Of a DNA stretch of 64,000 nt, positions 44,330-58,100 are shown piece after piece. Position numbers and translations under genes: made by a program. Below the pieces are notes generated by a model. It was given only the letters and a program-made list of their open reading frames with translations, was not told the origin of the DNA and made no database searches. The stretch covers positions 7,076,885 to 7,140,884 of the forward strand of contig NC_133102.1 of NCBI RefSeq assembly GCF_022965805.1. Direction: 5' to 3'. The stretch's first letter is position 1, and every line of letters begins with the position of its first letter. Source of the DNA: Primulina eburnea (taxonomy: Eukaryota > Streptophyta > Magnoliopsida > Lamiales > Gesneriaceae).

Positions 44330-45031
44330 GTAGAGATTTTACTGTAAATTTGATTAGTTCTGTTTTAAAAAATAAAAAGAAAAAAATTGGCCAATCCTTT
44401 GAAATCATGTATATTATATACATTTGTTTCATAAGTAGCCATGTGAAAGGATGTCGTTCCGAGCTTCAATTATGTTCCCAAATCAAATATTCTCAACTTA
44501 AATTCAGAGAATATTAAAATATGGGATATTAATATAATAAAAACGAGATCGATCGTTATTCCCAAAGGTGGGAAAAAAACAAAAAAACAAATACGCACAA
44601 AAATTAAAGATTATAGGATATATGAGTTAAGATATTACAAAATTAATATATGGTTTTTGTATCCATTCAAATCGTTTTCAACGTGTCGATTCGATCACCT
44701 TATATAGACAATATGAGAAGAAAATCTCAAATTAAAAACAAAAATCCTATAGATTAAGATATTTTTTTATTACATAATATGCCAATATTTCATAAAATAA
44801 ATGGTTATATTTTTTCCCATTTTGTTCCTAACTAAAAGTAGGGTTTCTTGTTTTTTAAGAGAGAAATTCAAGTAGGATTTTGATCCTAACCAAATTAAGA
44901 TGTTCTCCAAGATTAATGAAAGATTCTACAATTAATCTGGATAAATTTTACATGAAAACACACACACACACACACACAAACCCATTAATATAAAGGTTTC
45001 TCTCCCTATCAAAACTATTATCCCAAACAAA
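44330..45031 (+). promoter_or_regulatory. Upstream region of PMEI-like gene 3
   Basis: AT-rich. It holds an (AC)n microsatellite at about 44957-44979. A TATA-like AATATAAAGG at about 44987 lies roughly 45 bp before the ATG. Unlike genes 1 and 2, it shares no obvious promoter sequence with them. Confidence 0.4.
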
Positions 45032-45577
45032 ATGGCTCACTCCTTCACACACAAACTCATGTCTTGCTCACTAATACTCCTCTTTCTTACATTTAATTCC
45101 TTCTCCACAGGCCATGGTTCTTCAGAACTACAAATTGTGTGCAATCAAACCAAAAACCATCCCCTTTGCTTGAATGTTTTAGGGTCTGATCCGCGCAGCA
45201 GTGCCGCAGGGCTCGCCGAGCTTGCACAGATAGCAATCGACATGGCCGAATACGAGGCAATAGGCACCAAAGTGAAGATCCATGGACTTCTTATGGCTGC
45301 AAAAGATCCCAAGTCAATAACCCTCTATGGAAATTGCGAAAATATGTATCTTGATGCTTTGTCTGCTCTAAGAGCCGCACCCGATTATCTTGCACAACGT
45401 CGATACAGTGATCTTCGGGCTCAGGGAGTTTTGGTACGTTATAATGTCGATCGTTGTGGGTCGTCACTTATAGTTGTTAATCCTCAATTCGCCAAAGAAA
45501 TTCAAGAAGTCGGGATTCTTGGTGATGCCATATCGATTATATCTCAAGATTTGTCTCATCGATCTAGGGATGTTTGA
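45032..45577 (+). CDS. PMEI / invertase-inhibitor-domain protein 3 (divergent)
   Basis: Intronless, 181 aa. The signal peptide is about 1-27 (SLILLFLTFNSF core). The mature cysteines Cys37, Cys46, Cys102 and Cys142 match the family pattern and sit at almost the same positions as in genes 1 and 2, although overall sequence is clearly different (CNQTKNHPLCLNVL, NCENMYLDALSAL, VDRCGSS). Features such as LA.LAQIAIDMA and YSDLRAQG fit cell-wall or vacuolar invertase inhibitors and PMEIs alike. It is a family neighbour, not a recent duplicate. The start is the only ATG giving the signal peptide. Confidence 0.87.
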   Translation: MAHSFTHKLMSCSLILLFLTFNSFSTGHGSSELQIVCNQTKNHPLCLNVLGSDPRSSAAGLAELAQIAIDMAEYEAIGTKVKIHGLLMAAKDPKSITLYGNCENMYLDALSALRAAPDYLAQRRYSDLRAQGVLVRYNVDRCGSSLIVVNPQFAKEIQEVGILGDAISIISQDLSHRSRDV

Positions 45578-45892
45578 TTAATCGAACCATGTTATTGTCA
45601 TTAGAAATGAATGGTTCGTATTTTAGTTAAGATTTTGCATTTTAAACATTTATTTATAAACTTCCCCTTGTACCCCATTGATTGTGATGAACAGGTATAT
45701 TAATATATAACCTGTTTCCTGGCTGGAAATCCAAAGCGACCTTTCATTTCTAGAATTTCCCTCTTCTTCAACGGATCTGGAAGCACATTAGTGCAAGAAG
45801 GGATCAAAATCTGTCTCACAAAATAAATCTGAGAACTCAGAGCCTAACTTTTAAAATTTTATTTTCACTAATTTTTTGTATTGAATTTTTTA
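45578..45892 (+). other. 3' flank of PMEI-like gene 3
   Basis: Probably 3' UTR followed by AT-rich spacer; nothing else was recognised. Confidence 0.45.
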
Positions 45893-46014
45893 AAAAAATT
45901 ATTTATGGACTTTACATTAAAATTTAAAAATAAGCTGTAAAACGACATTCAAAAAATTATTTATGGACTTTACATTAAAATTTAAAAATAAGCTGTAAAA
46001 CGACATTCAAAAAA
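45893..46014 (+). repeat. Tandem duplication, 2 x 58 bp
   Basis: The stretch ATTTATGGACTTTACATTAA ... AACGACATTC occurs at 45901 and again at 45959, identical by eye. Confidence 0.85.
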
Positions 46015-46335
46015 GAAGAGAATAAAAAAATTAAATTAAGATTTTTAAGTTAAAATTTGATTTTCTAGTAGTCGTGACCCTCGAAAATATTAATCAACAC
46101 TATTTTAATGTTACTAATTCGTACCTCATTGTAAATTTGTAATTGTTTCACCCAAGACTTTAAATATTTTCCGATGTAGTTGGACATATAAATGACTTAA
46201 CTTTCAACAATACCTCCACGCTATGATGTCCTTTCAAGATAGCAAATACATCAAATAGGAAAGTTGGGTTGATAATTTCTCAATCCGTTCAGATGATGGG
46301 TCGCCTTACTGACCATTTTATAATTATAATCATAA

Positions 46336-47092
46336 ATAGAGATGACAATGATCGGGTCTAAATCATGCCTTGTGTTAAACTCGTCTCAGCGTGATGAGTT
46401 TAAACCCAATCAAGCGGGTGCTGAGATTCGATAGATCCGTCTCGTTACTAAATTTTTATAGAAAATTAAAAATATAAGTATGCATATATATACATGTACA
46501 TATATATTATTAAGAATCTGTTGTGGTGTAATAATTGTCTCAGTCTTGTAGAGAATTCAATACATGGTATTTGAGCCGCAAACGCCTGATCCTACAATTG
46601 ACATCATAGTCTAAATCACGAATTCGATTCCTATCGATTGCAAAAAAATATAATTATTGAGAGAGAAATTTTGAGGTGCAATATTTAACTCTATTTGGTA
46701 GAGCAATGAAAACGTAGTCCTTCGGCGATTTTAAGATTTAAAAGATTAGAAATGCACAATTATCATCAGCTATAATTTTTATTGTTTTTATTTATTGAAT
46801 AATTCATATCTTAATCCATAATTTTAGCTTATAATATTTTAGGATTGAAATAATTTTATTTGATAATGATGTGTTTAAATAAAGTTCGAAAATAATTTTA
46901 ATTATTTATTTATTTTTATAGGTTTTTTTATTATATAATGACTAAAATTTTAAAAAAAAAATATTTAATTTTTAGTGGGTTCAACCCAGATTGGACGGCC
47001 GACTTTCGGGTCTAAAGTTGGACAAGTTTAAAATGAGGCAGACGATCTCAGGTTTGGCCAAAACTATCTGAATCTCTTCTTGTTGTCATATT
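46336..47092. mobile_element. hAT-like element, about 757 bp, hosting a TRIM relic
   Basis: The ends show AGAGATGACAATGATCGG and a right end whose complement reads ATATGACAACAAGAAGAG. The flanks share ATCATAA (46329-46335 and 47094-47100), 8 bp with one mismatch. The exact ends are approximate by a base or two. Confidence 0.55.
46519..46790 (+). mobile_element. Degenerate second copy of the TRIM family
   Basis: It begins TGTTGTGGTGTAATAATTGTC and contains GATCCTACAATTGACATCA, ACGAATTCGATTCCTATCGA and GGTAGAGCAATGAAAACGTAG. These run in the same order as the TRIM at 33120-33470, with many changes and an internal deletion in the first LTR. Confidence 0.7.
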
Positions 47093-47291
47093 GATCATAA
47101 GTCAAAATTAGATGTGGTTTTTTTTTTTTAAATAAATATTTATCATACAACAATTCTTGTCTTTTCAGTTATAATAAATTGAGATTTAAATATTTTTAAA
47201 TTGTTGATTGTTTCTATTTAATCTTTATAAACCCATTAATTTTGCCTTCCAACTCAACATGTTTCATCAATCTTTCTAGCTAAAAAAATTA

Positions 47292-47705
47292 TGTTTGGAC
47301 AAGCACTTATAAAACTTTTTTTAAAATGTTTTTTTTTTTACAAAATTAAATATATTAAATGTTTTTGTAAGAATAAATATGTGTTTGGACAACTATTCTA
47401 TAAAAAAACATTTTTAGAGTTGATTTTTTTTTTTTTTAAAAACCATTTTATATAGTTATAAATAAATGAGAAGATGATTGAGCAATTATCCTATAAACAC
47501 TTTTTAATTATCGTTTAAACTTTTTTTTGTTCTAAAAAGATAAAAAAAACACATCTTAATTGTTCTTTAAAAATTATACTTGAAGAATACATTTTTAAAA
47601 TATTTATAAAGAACGTTTGATAAAAATCTTATCCAAACAAATATTTTATTTATTTTTTACTTAAAAAACACTAAAAATATTTTTAAAATACTTGTCAAAA
47701 CAAAA
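47292..47705. mobile_element. Possible AT-rich MITE with GTTTGGACAAG-type ends
   Basis: The left part ATGTTTGGACAAGCACTTAT faces the complement of a right part (ATACTTGTCAAAACAAAAC). The inner repeats GTGTTTGGACAACTATTC and CTTATCCAAACAAATA support an inverted structure. No TSD was fixed. Confidence 0.4.
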
Positions 47706-47943
47706 CCAAAAACTTGATAATTCAGAAGCTTCGTTAATCGAGGATGGAGAGAATTCGAGAACCAAAGCTAGAGGTAATTTCAGAATAAGAAATCGAGACG
47801 ATCGAAGAAGAATTGAGGGAATATTTTCTTGAACAGCAAACAACTTTCTGTAGCATGTTATTAAAAGTATCATTCAAATTAAAATCCTTTCCCAGAAAAC
47901 ATTAAATAACAGGGGGAAGGAATAAAAAGCGGATAGAGTAGTT

Positions 47944-48309
47944 CTCTCGTGAGACGGTCTCACGAATCTTTATCTGTGAGACGGTTCAACTCTACCAATA
48001 TTCACAATAAAAAGTAGAGTGAATCTCATGTGAGACCGTTTCACGGATCATAATCTGTAAGACAGGTCAACCCTACACATATTCACAATAAAAAGTAATA
48101 CTCTTAGCATAAAAAGTAATAATTTTTCATGAGTGACTCAAATAAGAGATCCGTCTCACAAATACGACCCGTGAGACCGTCTCACACAAACTTTTGCCTA
48201 AAAAGTAATACTCTTAGCATAAAAAGTAATATTTTTCACGGATGACCCAAATAAGAGACCCGTCTAACAAAATACGATCTCTTAGACAGTCTCACACAAG
48301 TTTTTGCCT
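47944..48309 (+). mobile_element. GAGACCGTCTCAC-family MITE, copy 4 (outer), interrupted
   Basis: The left part (about 47944-48016) and right part (about 48199-48309) form one copy when the inner element is removed. The core ATTCACAATAAAAAGTA joins to ATACTCTTAGC. Confidence 0.75.
48017..48198 (+). mobile_element. GAGACCGTCTCAC-family MITE, copy 5 (inner), 182 bp
   Basis: It is inserted inside copy 4 of the same family. A perfect 9 bp TSD TAAAAAGTA (48008-48016 and 48199-48207) flanks it. The ends are GAGTGAATCTCATGTGAGACC and ...CACAAACTTTTGCC. A 9 bp TSD points to Mutator-type mobilisation. Confidence 0.85.
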
Positions 48310-48591
48310 TATATAAAATATACAAAAAAAACTTTTTATGAGACCATCTCACAACATATATGATCAGACTCATGAAAAATAATTATTTTTTCTGACAAAA
48401 ATATAGATCGGGTAGACAAATATATATCCGTGAAACATCTTATAAGAAACTTATTCAAAAATATATTATCCAGTTGATGTTTACAACAAATAAGGCCAAA
48501 ATTCTTTAAAATATCAATTATTTTACTTTTCCAAACAACTCTAGTCTCGTGTGAAATTTACAGGCCTACTCTATATTTATAATAAAAAAAA

Positions 48592-48774
48592 GAGTGGGTC
48601 TCATGTAAGACCATCTCACGGATCATAATCTGTGAGACGGGTCGATCCTATCCATATTCACAATAAAAAGTAATACTCATACCATAAAAAGTAATACTTT
48701 TTCATGGGTGACCCAAATAAGAGATCCGTCTCACAAATACGACCCGTGAGACCGTCTCACACAAGCTTTTTGCC
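48592..48774 (+). mobile_element. GAGACCGTCTCAC-family MITE, copy 6, 183 bp
   Basis: Runs from GAGTGGGTCTCATGTAAGACC to CACAAGCTTTTTGCC. The core words are identical to copy 5. Confidence 0.8.
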
Positions 48775-49194
48775 TAAAAAATAATAATTTTAATTTAAAA
48801 AATATGAGTTTTTTTATAAGTCGAGTCGAAAATGGGTCTCCGATGCATAAGGTATTGTAATATATTATATATAATATTACCAAGTCTCGCAACATCTACG
48901 ATATACACAAAAAATTCCAGAACATATGATAACAGATTAACAGCAATAAATAAATACAAAAAGTAAAAATAAAAAAATCCGGTCAATTTAAAGTATCCTG
49001 TCCTCTTCCTTCCCAGAGGAAAAATAATTCTAAAGCTGGTTCAAAAATATAATACGCAGCGCAGCTTTCACCTCAAGCATTGATCCATTCGCAATACTGT
49101 AAACTCTATACAATCGTTGCTCAATTTCTATATAACTTCGAAGTTTCCTGTATCTATCGGCTCTATTATTCAATTGGAAGAGTCGGGGACAAGT

Positions 49195-52100
49195 ATGGAG
49201 CTGCAAAACACGGTGAAAGAAGCCCTAAACGCGCTGTACCATCACCCAGACGACGCCGTTCGAATGCAGGCGGATCGCTGGCTCCAAGATTTCCAGCGTA
49301 CGCTTGATGCTTGGCAGGTGATTTTTCAATTGGGCTATTTTTTTTTTTTTTTTTCAGATTTATTTGTTTCCCTTGTGTGGCATGGATGTGACGAGGGATT
49401 GACATTTTATTCAGCTATTTAAGTATGTGTTTTGAGTTTGATGTGGATGAGGTGGAAGTGTTCGTGGTTAATTTGTTTGGTGAATCTGTTGGGGAATCGT
49501 TTGTGCTTTTAGGTTGTGTTGAACTGAATGGTTTTGTTTTAGTGTTAAGTTCTTCACTTGCTAGTTAATTTCATAATTAATGATTTTATTAGAAAGATAA
49601 GATGTTTAGTTGGTTCTGCTGGCGTTGAAGCGAAGGGGAGAACTTACTGGAATGTTTTGGCATTTTGGAGAAGTAGATAATGGTTGTGATTAACACTATT
49701 CATATGTAATGGTTCATTCAGTATGGCTGCAGCAGTTTCTTTTCATCAAGCATGGAGCACTCACATAAATTTTGAAGATGAATTTGTTGGCTTCTCGTAT
49801 GCACCCTGTGTGTATTTTTGCATATGATCGTGTTCTTGTAATGTTAAAATTGGGTCCTCAATGTTCCACGGTCGTAATTTTGCCACGTAGTTCATCCTAC
49901 ATGCTGTGGGCACTATATTCAACGGTCTTAAAAATTTGCAGGCTTTGTACTTTTCAAAATAAGTTATCAGCTATTCAGCTTATGTATTTTACTATTTTTC
50001 CTTTGTCGTTATCTTTCTAGTTTGACCAGGAAGATGTTGTGTTTGTAGAGAAGTTAAAGAGGCTTAAGACCCTTGTTCTGGTATGCCGAAAGGGCTTTGA
50101 TACTTGCTATGTAGCACGGATACCTTGAAATTTTTTTTTTGAAGTATCGGATACGGATACGACACGGATACGGATACGATACGCGGATACGCGTGTCGGA
50201 TACCCCAAAATCCGTGTCGTTGACTTTGTTCAGGGTTGACCAGTCGGATACGTTTTGGACACGGCGAGGACACGCCATGGATACGGCGTGGATACGTTTT
50301 TCGGATACGTTTGGGCAAAATTGTAAATTTTTAGAAGTTTTATGGGTTAATTAAAAAAATTAAAATTGCTAAGGACTAAAAGAAAAATACTTTAACATAT
50401 ATTGGGCTGGGCTTTTAAATTCCAATATACATTTGTCGTCTCTTTCTTTCTCTTTCTGCTGAAGCCTCTCAACGTGATATCGCGTCGCCCTTCTTCTCTA
50501 TTTCTGCCACTGCATACTTGTGCCGAAAGGGCTTTGATATTTGGGTCTTGGGATTTGGATCTATTCCAGAATTTTGAAAAGCCAGGGTTGCCATGTTAGA
50601 AGCTCTTGTGGCAAATACGCCCCATTAGTAAAGTTTTAGTTGTGGATTTTAGACTACAGATCTTTATGAAGAGCCCATTAGTAAACATTATGTGAGATTC
50701 TTTACTGGTTAGCTTTTGAACGTTCATTGGTAAAGAGATGTTTTATTGACGTTCTTTTGTATTCTTTTCTTCTATTGTTGTTTACCAAGACTCCCTGATC
50801 TATACTTCATAATTTATTCCTTTTGATGAATTTTGTTGTATCTATGAGAGTTGCTTGATACTTATTCGAGGTATATTTTACCTCAACATTTCTGCAGTTT
50901 ATGTTGTGTTAAAGCAAATAGATTTTAAAGAGCAGCTGACTAAGAATGCGTTTTTCATTGGAACCAACAAGTTTTGATAACCATTTAACACATGCATTTT
51001 AGCTCATAGAAAAAATGCTTAATTTAGTTCCCCCTAACACTTGGAACGAAACTTTAGCTGTTTTTTTCAATGAGTATAGACTTTTCCTGATTCTTGTCAA
51101 GGTCCTAGTTGAGCACTGGTCATAACGTCTATCACCCTTTTCGGTGTCCTATTCATATCCATATTATACATCAATTCGTTTAAATTTATTTATTTATTTA
51201 TTTATATAATACTTTCTTTGCTGTGTTAACTGTAAACCTTCAAGTCTGAGAGGAATTCCTTGTTCGATGTAACTGTTATACCTTGTGAGATTTAATCCTT
51301 CCTGTCAATATTTTTTAAGAAGTTGTGAATTGATGTGTTATATTGTTTGCTAGTTTAATGTTGTTTTGTTTTCATGCCTTGCCTTTTCTTTTATAAGCAA
51401 CATCATTCATGCAGCATTAAACACATTTTACCCTGTCAAAATCAGTTAATAACTTAATATTCTTCATAGTTTTTATTTGTTTCGCTTTCTCTTTCAGAAC
51501 ACAATCTATTCTAAATTAATTTTTTCTGTGAATGAACTATTTAGGTTGTGTGCCTTTTTCTTCCACATTTCTGTTGATAAAAATCTCTGAAAAATGTTGT
51601 TGAATGTGGAGAGGAGTGGTAATAAAGAATTTCGATAATTTCCCCTACCCTCTCTTGCTATGTTTGTTTGAGTTACTTGGGACATTTTTGAGAGGGAAAT
51701 TTCTCTATACTAGTATGTTTCGTTTTTTCCTGTCCATTTGAATATCTTTCCTAGTATATATTGTCACTTCCATAAAAAAACCTAATTGGTTGCTCATTTT
51801 AGTAGGTTGCTGACAATTTGCTTCATGATACTGATAGTAATCTTGAAACTTCAATATTCTGCTCTCAAACTCTCAGAAGCAAGGTGATGCTTCTAATCTC
51901 TCATTTTCTTTTGGAATAAAATTGTAATGTCCAACACATTTTACTTTTTCTAATATCTATGATGATATATCATGATGCCGCTTAGCATTTTTTCATGGTG
52001 TAAATAGGTACAACGAGATTTTGAGGAGTTACCTTCTGAAGCTTTTCGTCCACTACGGGTTTCTTTAAATGTAAGGGATTCTTAGCTTGTGTAGAATTAA

Positions 52101-55100
52101 TTTCTTGATGTGACATGGTACAATTTTTTATTTGATATTTGCTATGCTTTTCTAAAACTGCGGCATCAGTTGGGTAGTTCTATGATTCTGTGTTTGAGAA
52201 TGTCGTGTAATAATTTGTAAAGTCACTCGATCTTCGATGGGATTAATATATGCGCGACAGCGAGTGTGTCCATTGCCATTTGATGATTATATTTGTAGTT
52301 AACTATTAAGGATAAATTCTCCTTCAAGATGCCATATGTTAAAAGATTCTCGCTTGCATATGGAATATGTATTTGTACATTCTGTTATGTATTGTGGTTT
52401 GCGACATATTTCTCTGTGAAAATGACACCGCCATTTTCTTGTTACACCGAAACTCTTGGGTACATTTGGGGAAAATGTATGCACACTTTGTATTAGATGC
52501 TCATGTCTAGACATTCTCTCTGCTGATATCTCTGAAAATGTGGGGACGGTGGCATTGTTTTCTGTGTTGAGAATTTTATTAAGATACAGCAATCTGGGCT
52601 TTATTCGTACTCTATTTTTGATGCAGACCTTACTAAAATCATTTCACAAAGGACCACCTAAAGTCAGGACTCAGGTAAAACTAGAAATTGATTTGAGTTC
52701 ATATTGTCGATTGTTTTTGTGATATCCTTAGATTTTAACGAGGATATTGTGCTAAATATAATATTATAGATTAGCCTTGCTGTGGCTGGTTTGGCTGTTC
52801 ATGTGCCTGCGAAGGAGTGGGGAGATGGCGGTATCATAAATTGGATAAGAGATGAAATGAATGTTCACCCAGAGTGTTTACCAAGTTTTTTGGAACTTCT
52901 CAGAGTCTTGCCCGAGGTACAACGATCTTCGATTTTAGAAACAGTGACACATGGACACTCTCTCTCTCTCTCACACACACACACACCCATGCTGTGTTTT
53001 TTATCCAGTAGGGTTCTGCTCTTTGTGATGAGCTTTTGAGTCGGCATTAGGGTGGCAAATCATAATTTTATAACCCCATTGCTAAATATAACTACTAAGA
53101 ATATCATTTTTTTTTCTATATAGAACTTCAAAAAGTGTTGCATGTTATTGAAAAATAAAAATCTCGTTGAAGATATTCTATTTTATTTTTGTGTCAAAAG
53201 TGGGTCTTGAATTTTCTCATGGTCGAGCTTGAATTGGCTTTTTTTTTTGTCCTAGTTCGAGATGTACTATGAAGCTTGGTTGGGTCCGTTCTTGTTTAAA
53301 AATTTTGAGGTTGATGTTTTTAAGTTCATTTCAAAACACTATGGAATGAATAACTTTTTTTCAATTTGATTCAGGAAGTATTCAACTATAAAATATCCGT
53401 ACGCCCTGACAGACGGCGAAATTTCGAAGATGAACTAGCTTCTGGGATGGAGATAGTTCTGAACATCTTAACCGCTTGCTTGAGCATTAATGATTTAACA
53501 GAGGAGGTACGTGTTTGGTACTTTTGATCTCTTTGAGTCCATTCTTTGTTGCCATTTAGATCAGATGTTCCTTGTAAATGTATGACAAGTATAAACAATG
53601 TTTTCTTGTGAAATTCTCCGTTCCCGTAGGCAGATTTTAAGAACACCGAGAGGTTTTCTTTCTGGTTTACTGACGCATCAGTGCATAAATTTACTGTCTT
53701 GAACCAATTTCATGTTCTTCCCGGACTTTTTGTTTTATGTTTTGATGAGTTCATCCTTTACTTGACATAAACTAGAGCTTTGGTGTTTCATTACGTGCAC
53801 TTTATATTTTTGTTGGATAGATAATTTAGACCCATAGCTATACGATGAGGTTTGATGAAAGTCATGGCTGAAGACCTGTAGCGGCATACATTTTTCATTC
53901 TCTTTCCTCCATCCATTTCTATCCGCATTTGACATACAGAACCATTTGTCTATACTTTTATATTGACAGTACTACTGAGGTCTTTTGCAGAAATTGACTG
54001 CTTGACTGAGTTTGTAACCGCCCTGTGATAATGCCAGCATTTTAATTTCTGATAGGGAGCTTCTAATGTACTGAGTATTCCTGTTCATTTTTATCGCAAT
54101 TGCATTGTTATTTGATTTCCAAGCCCATGTATACTTGCAATTGCATAAATTTTCAATATTGATTTTTTGATGCTGGTTATACTTCAACAATTATGTTTCT
54201 ATAAAGTATTTACTCTATTTATTGAATTTTACTGAAAGATAGAATTTGTTTAATTCTTATTTACTTTATTTTGAAGACTTCGTTCTTCTATATTTTCTCA
54301 AACTTGCTGGGGGTTTTTACATACTTTGATTAGAAGGTCTTATTTGGACCTTTTTAATCCATCTGCAATTTATCAGGTTCTTGAGGCTTTTGCTTCTTGG
54401 CTACGACTGAGGCATAGGTATTCTGTCTTTCTTTCAGTTCTTGTTTTTGTTTCATCATTTAGCAATTTTTCATTGAACTTCCTCTCTTTTAAAATATTGA
54501 TCTGTTTACCCTTTTCTTGGATTGAGGAAAAATATGATGTAGTAGATATATTGTGTGGCGGTTAAGGCCTCTATGTTTCTTGCATTTTCTGTTATTTATT
54601 TGCTTTGGTGAGTTAGTTGCTAGCATTAACATCTGGTTCTGTGTTAGTATATCTTACTTTTCCCTTGGATTAATTTATTTTACTGGCTTGCTCTATTGAA
54701 CCTATATTTTTATGATGTCTGGCTCTTATGATAATTTGACTCGTATTAGTAATTACTGAAATTGGTTTTTGTCCTATTGATAAGACCTGAAATTCAGTAT
54801 TTGAAAGGGGATTTTATATGACCTTGTAAGAATGCTTGGATAGCCCATCCATTTATTTATTAGTGAAGTAACAAACTGGCAACTCAAAAGACAAGTCAAA
54901 AGTTGTGGTCTTCAATCTTCATCCTCCAAATTGTGTGGCATTTTTTTCCAAACTTGTACTTCATGTATCCACTTTCATTGTTTTCTTGAATTCAACGAGG
55001 AAGTCTTATACTTCCTTTAGAGTCATAAAACTCTTGCATCTTGAAGAGGTAATGTAAATTATATCAAATGTCATTTTACAGATATGTTTTCACTTTTCAT

Positions 55101-58100
55101 TTTCCTTTTTAAGTTTTGATTATTTTTCGACTAGTTGGATGATTTTCTAATGTTAGTTATTTGTTTCAGGATTCCGGCTTCAGCCCTTGCTTCACACCCA
55201 TTAGTGCTTACAGCTCTTTCGAGCTTGAATAGTGATATACTCTCTGAGGCTTCTGTCAATGGTATGTTGAAGAGGATTAGCAACATGCTAATGCTCTCTC
55301 TCTGACACACACACACTCTCTATCTCTCTCACACGCACATAAACACTCACATTCATAGAGAAAATCCTCCAGTCAAGTTTTTCTCACTATTATTTGTTAC
55401 ATTTGGAAAAAGATAATCACAATGTATCTCTAAATCCTTACTTTTTTTTGCAGTAATCTCTGAATTGATACACTATTCGGCATCAAGAAACTTTGATGGG
55501 GTTGCCTCCCAGATGCCCTTAATTCAACTAATTGTTCCGCAAATTATGAGTCTGAAAGCACAGCTTAGAGATCCTTCTAAGGTACATGTATAAGCAGGGT
55601 CCTATGCTGTTTCTCCTGTTTTTAAAATGTTTTTACTGTCAAAGATGATTTCTTATATTTATATGCTTTATTAGTTGTATTCTCAGACCCTGAAAGATTA
55701 AAATGTTTTTGGCAGTTTAGCATGGTGTTGCAACGTAGATTGTTTCATTTGCTTATTTGAACATCAGTGTACTCACAGCTTGAAAACTTACGTGGCTATA
55801 TTAAATTTGTTGAATTTTACTTCATGGCTGGCACTCCTTTTTTTATTCTTATACAATTCCTATTCTACGAGTCCTGCTTATAGAATTTGGTGTTACTTAC
55901 ACCAAAGTAGCTGAAGATTAACTCTCTGTTTCCTCACTCATCCACCCTCCATATTGAACAATAACATCTTGTGGTGGCTTAATCCGATATTCAATTTTTT
56001 CTTTGCAAATGGCGGAGTTGGCATAATTAAATGCACTTTCAACCTCTAGTTTATGGGATGTGGTTGTGTCTTTCTGCAAAATTGGGATGTAGACTATAAT
56101 TAAAGGCCGTTGCTAGCAAACTGCAGCTTAGCATTCAAACTAAAGAGATTAGACCAGTTTGATTGGTGTACGCCACACAGGGTGGTCATGTTGGGAGCAT
56201 TTGCTGCAGCTGGTGGAATTCAAATAATAATTCAGCTACAAGCTGCTGCAGTGGCAGCAGAGATTAATTGTGCAATTGTGGTCCTATTTTTCTAAAGATA
56301 TATGGGAGGGACACTGTTTGTTTCTGTTGAAACTTACACCGTTTTTGCCTTGAGTTTCTTGTTGAGCTAAGTTTGCCGAGCTGCGTTATTGTCTTTTATG
56401 TTCGATACTTGTTTACTGCTTCTTTCAGGATGAGGAGGATGTGAAGGCCATTGCTCGCCTCTTTGCTGACATGGGAGATGCGTATGTTGAATTGATTGCA
56501 ACCGGTATATAAGTTGTCGCTTGATACATGATTCTTCACTTTGTTGCTTTTATGTTGGATCCATTCAAGGGGAATGTTCTTAATGAATCATTTATATTAA
56601 AATGCATCTCTCCTTCACATCACACTCACCCTCTCCAGCATATTAATGATTTTATCTTCACATACATATGCACTGTGCACGCACAAGCACATCTGCACAT
56701 GCGCCTGATTTATGCAAATTCTTATGGTGTTTTCACTGACAAGATTGCCTTATGAAAATGACTTTTTATCTTCAGGTTCTGACGAATCAATGATGATTGT
56801 GCAAGCATTACTTGGAGTTGCTTCACATCCAGAATTTGACATTGCTTCCATGACCTTTAATTTCTGGCACAATCTCCAAATTATATTAATTGAGAGGTGA
56901 AATTATATTGAATTGTCATTAAGTAGGAATGCTTGAATAAGCTGTTGACTTTGACTATTCTATTGAATCAGGAATTCTTATGCAGCCTATGGAAGCGAAG
57001 CATCTGTTGAAGCTGAGAGAGCCCGTCGGTTGCAGGTTTTCCAGTCATCATATGACTCACTTGTCTCCTTGGTGAGGCTTTTCTCCTCTGTGTTGATTTA
57101 ATGTGCAATTCTTGGTTTCAAGCTGAATCTCTTCCATCATCTATGAAAACATCCAGTCCTCGAAATGCTCTCTTAAGAAGAATTATTTTATAATCAAAAG
57201 TTGCAGTAAGTCATTTCCAAAAGTTTAAGAGCATGATGTCATCATTGTCCAAGTGCCTTCTGAAACTTTTTGGTGCTCCTATTTTTCTTTGTTTGGCATG
57301 AAATAATTTCCTAAATATATTTTTTATATGAAACGAATTGTATTAAAATAGGAAAACAGAGTAGAGGGAGATTAATAAGATATCCGCAAAAGTACAATAC
57401 ATGAAAGGCTGCACTATCGTCAATAACATAAAAATTTTCAATCCCTGACTAGAGCTGAGATAGAGAAATGATTAAACTCTGCAAGCTTTCTCGTCCAACT
57501 AGCAACCTTAAATCTGAACTTTTCCCAAACCATGTCTATAGACTCTGCTCTATCGTTGAAAATTCTTTTGTTCGGCTTTAATCAGATTGACCAAAATAAG
57601 CAATGAACTAGCCCATTCCAAAAGGTCCGACATTTCCATCCGTTAGGCAATCCCGGGTCCAAAAGAAACATATCATGCGCCGCTCTTGGAAATATCCACT
57701 CCATACCCAATTCCTGCAATACTCTGTTCCAAATTCCACTCGTGAACGAACAATGCAAAAGTAGGTAATCTTGATTCTTCTCTTTGTTCCGGCAAAGTGT
57801 ATACCAGTTCAGACTTACTGGCACAGTTAGGCCATCTTTTTTGCTAAGAATCGCAAGTCGGCAATTTTCTCAAAGACACAGTCCACGAGAAAACCTGAAC
57901 ATTATGTGAGATATGTTCTCTCCAGATATTATAAAAATAAGGGAAATTAAGAAAATTAGTGACTAAAAAAAGATTCATAAAAAGATCTGACACAAAAGAT
58001 CCTAAAGAGTCCCCCAACCAAACCCTAAATCTGCCCTACCCAACCAACTCCAAATGAATATTTTCTAAAAACCCCAACAAAGTACTCAACTCATCAATTT

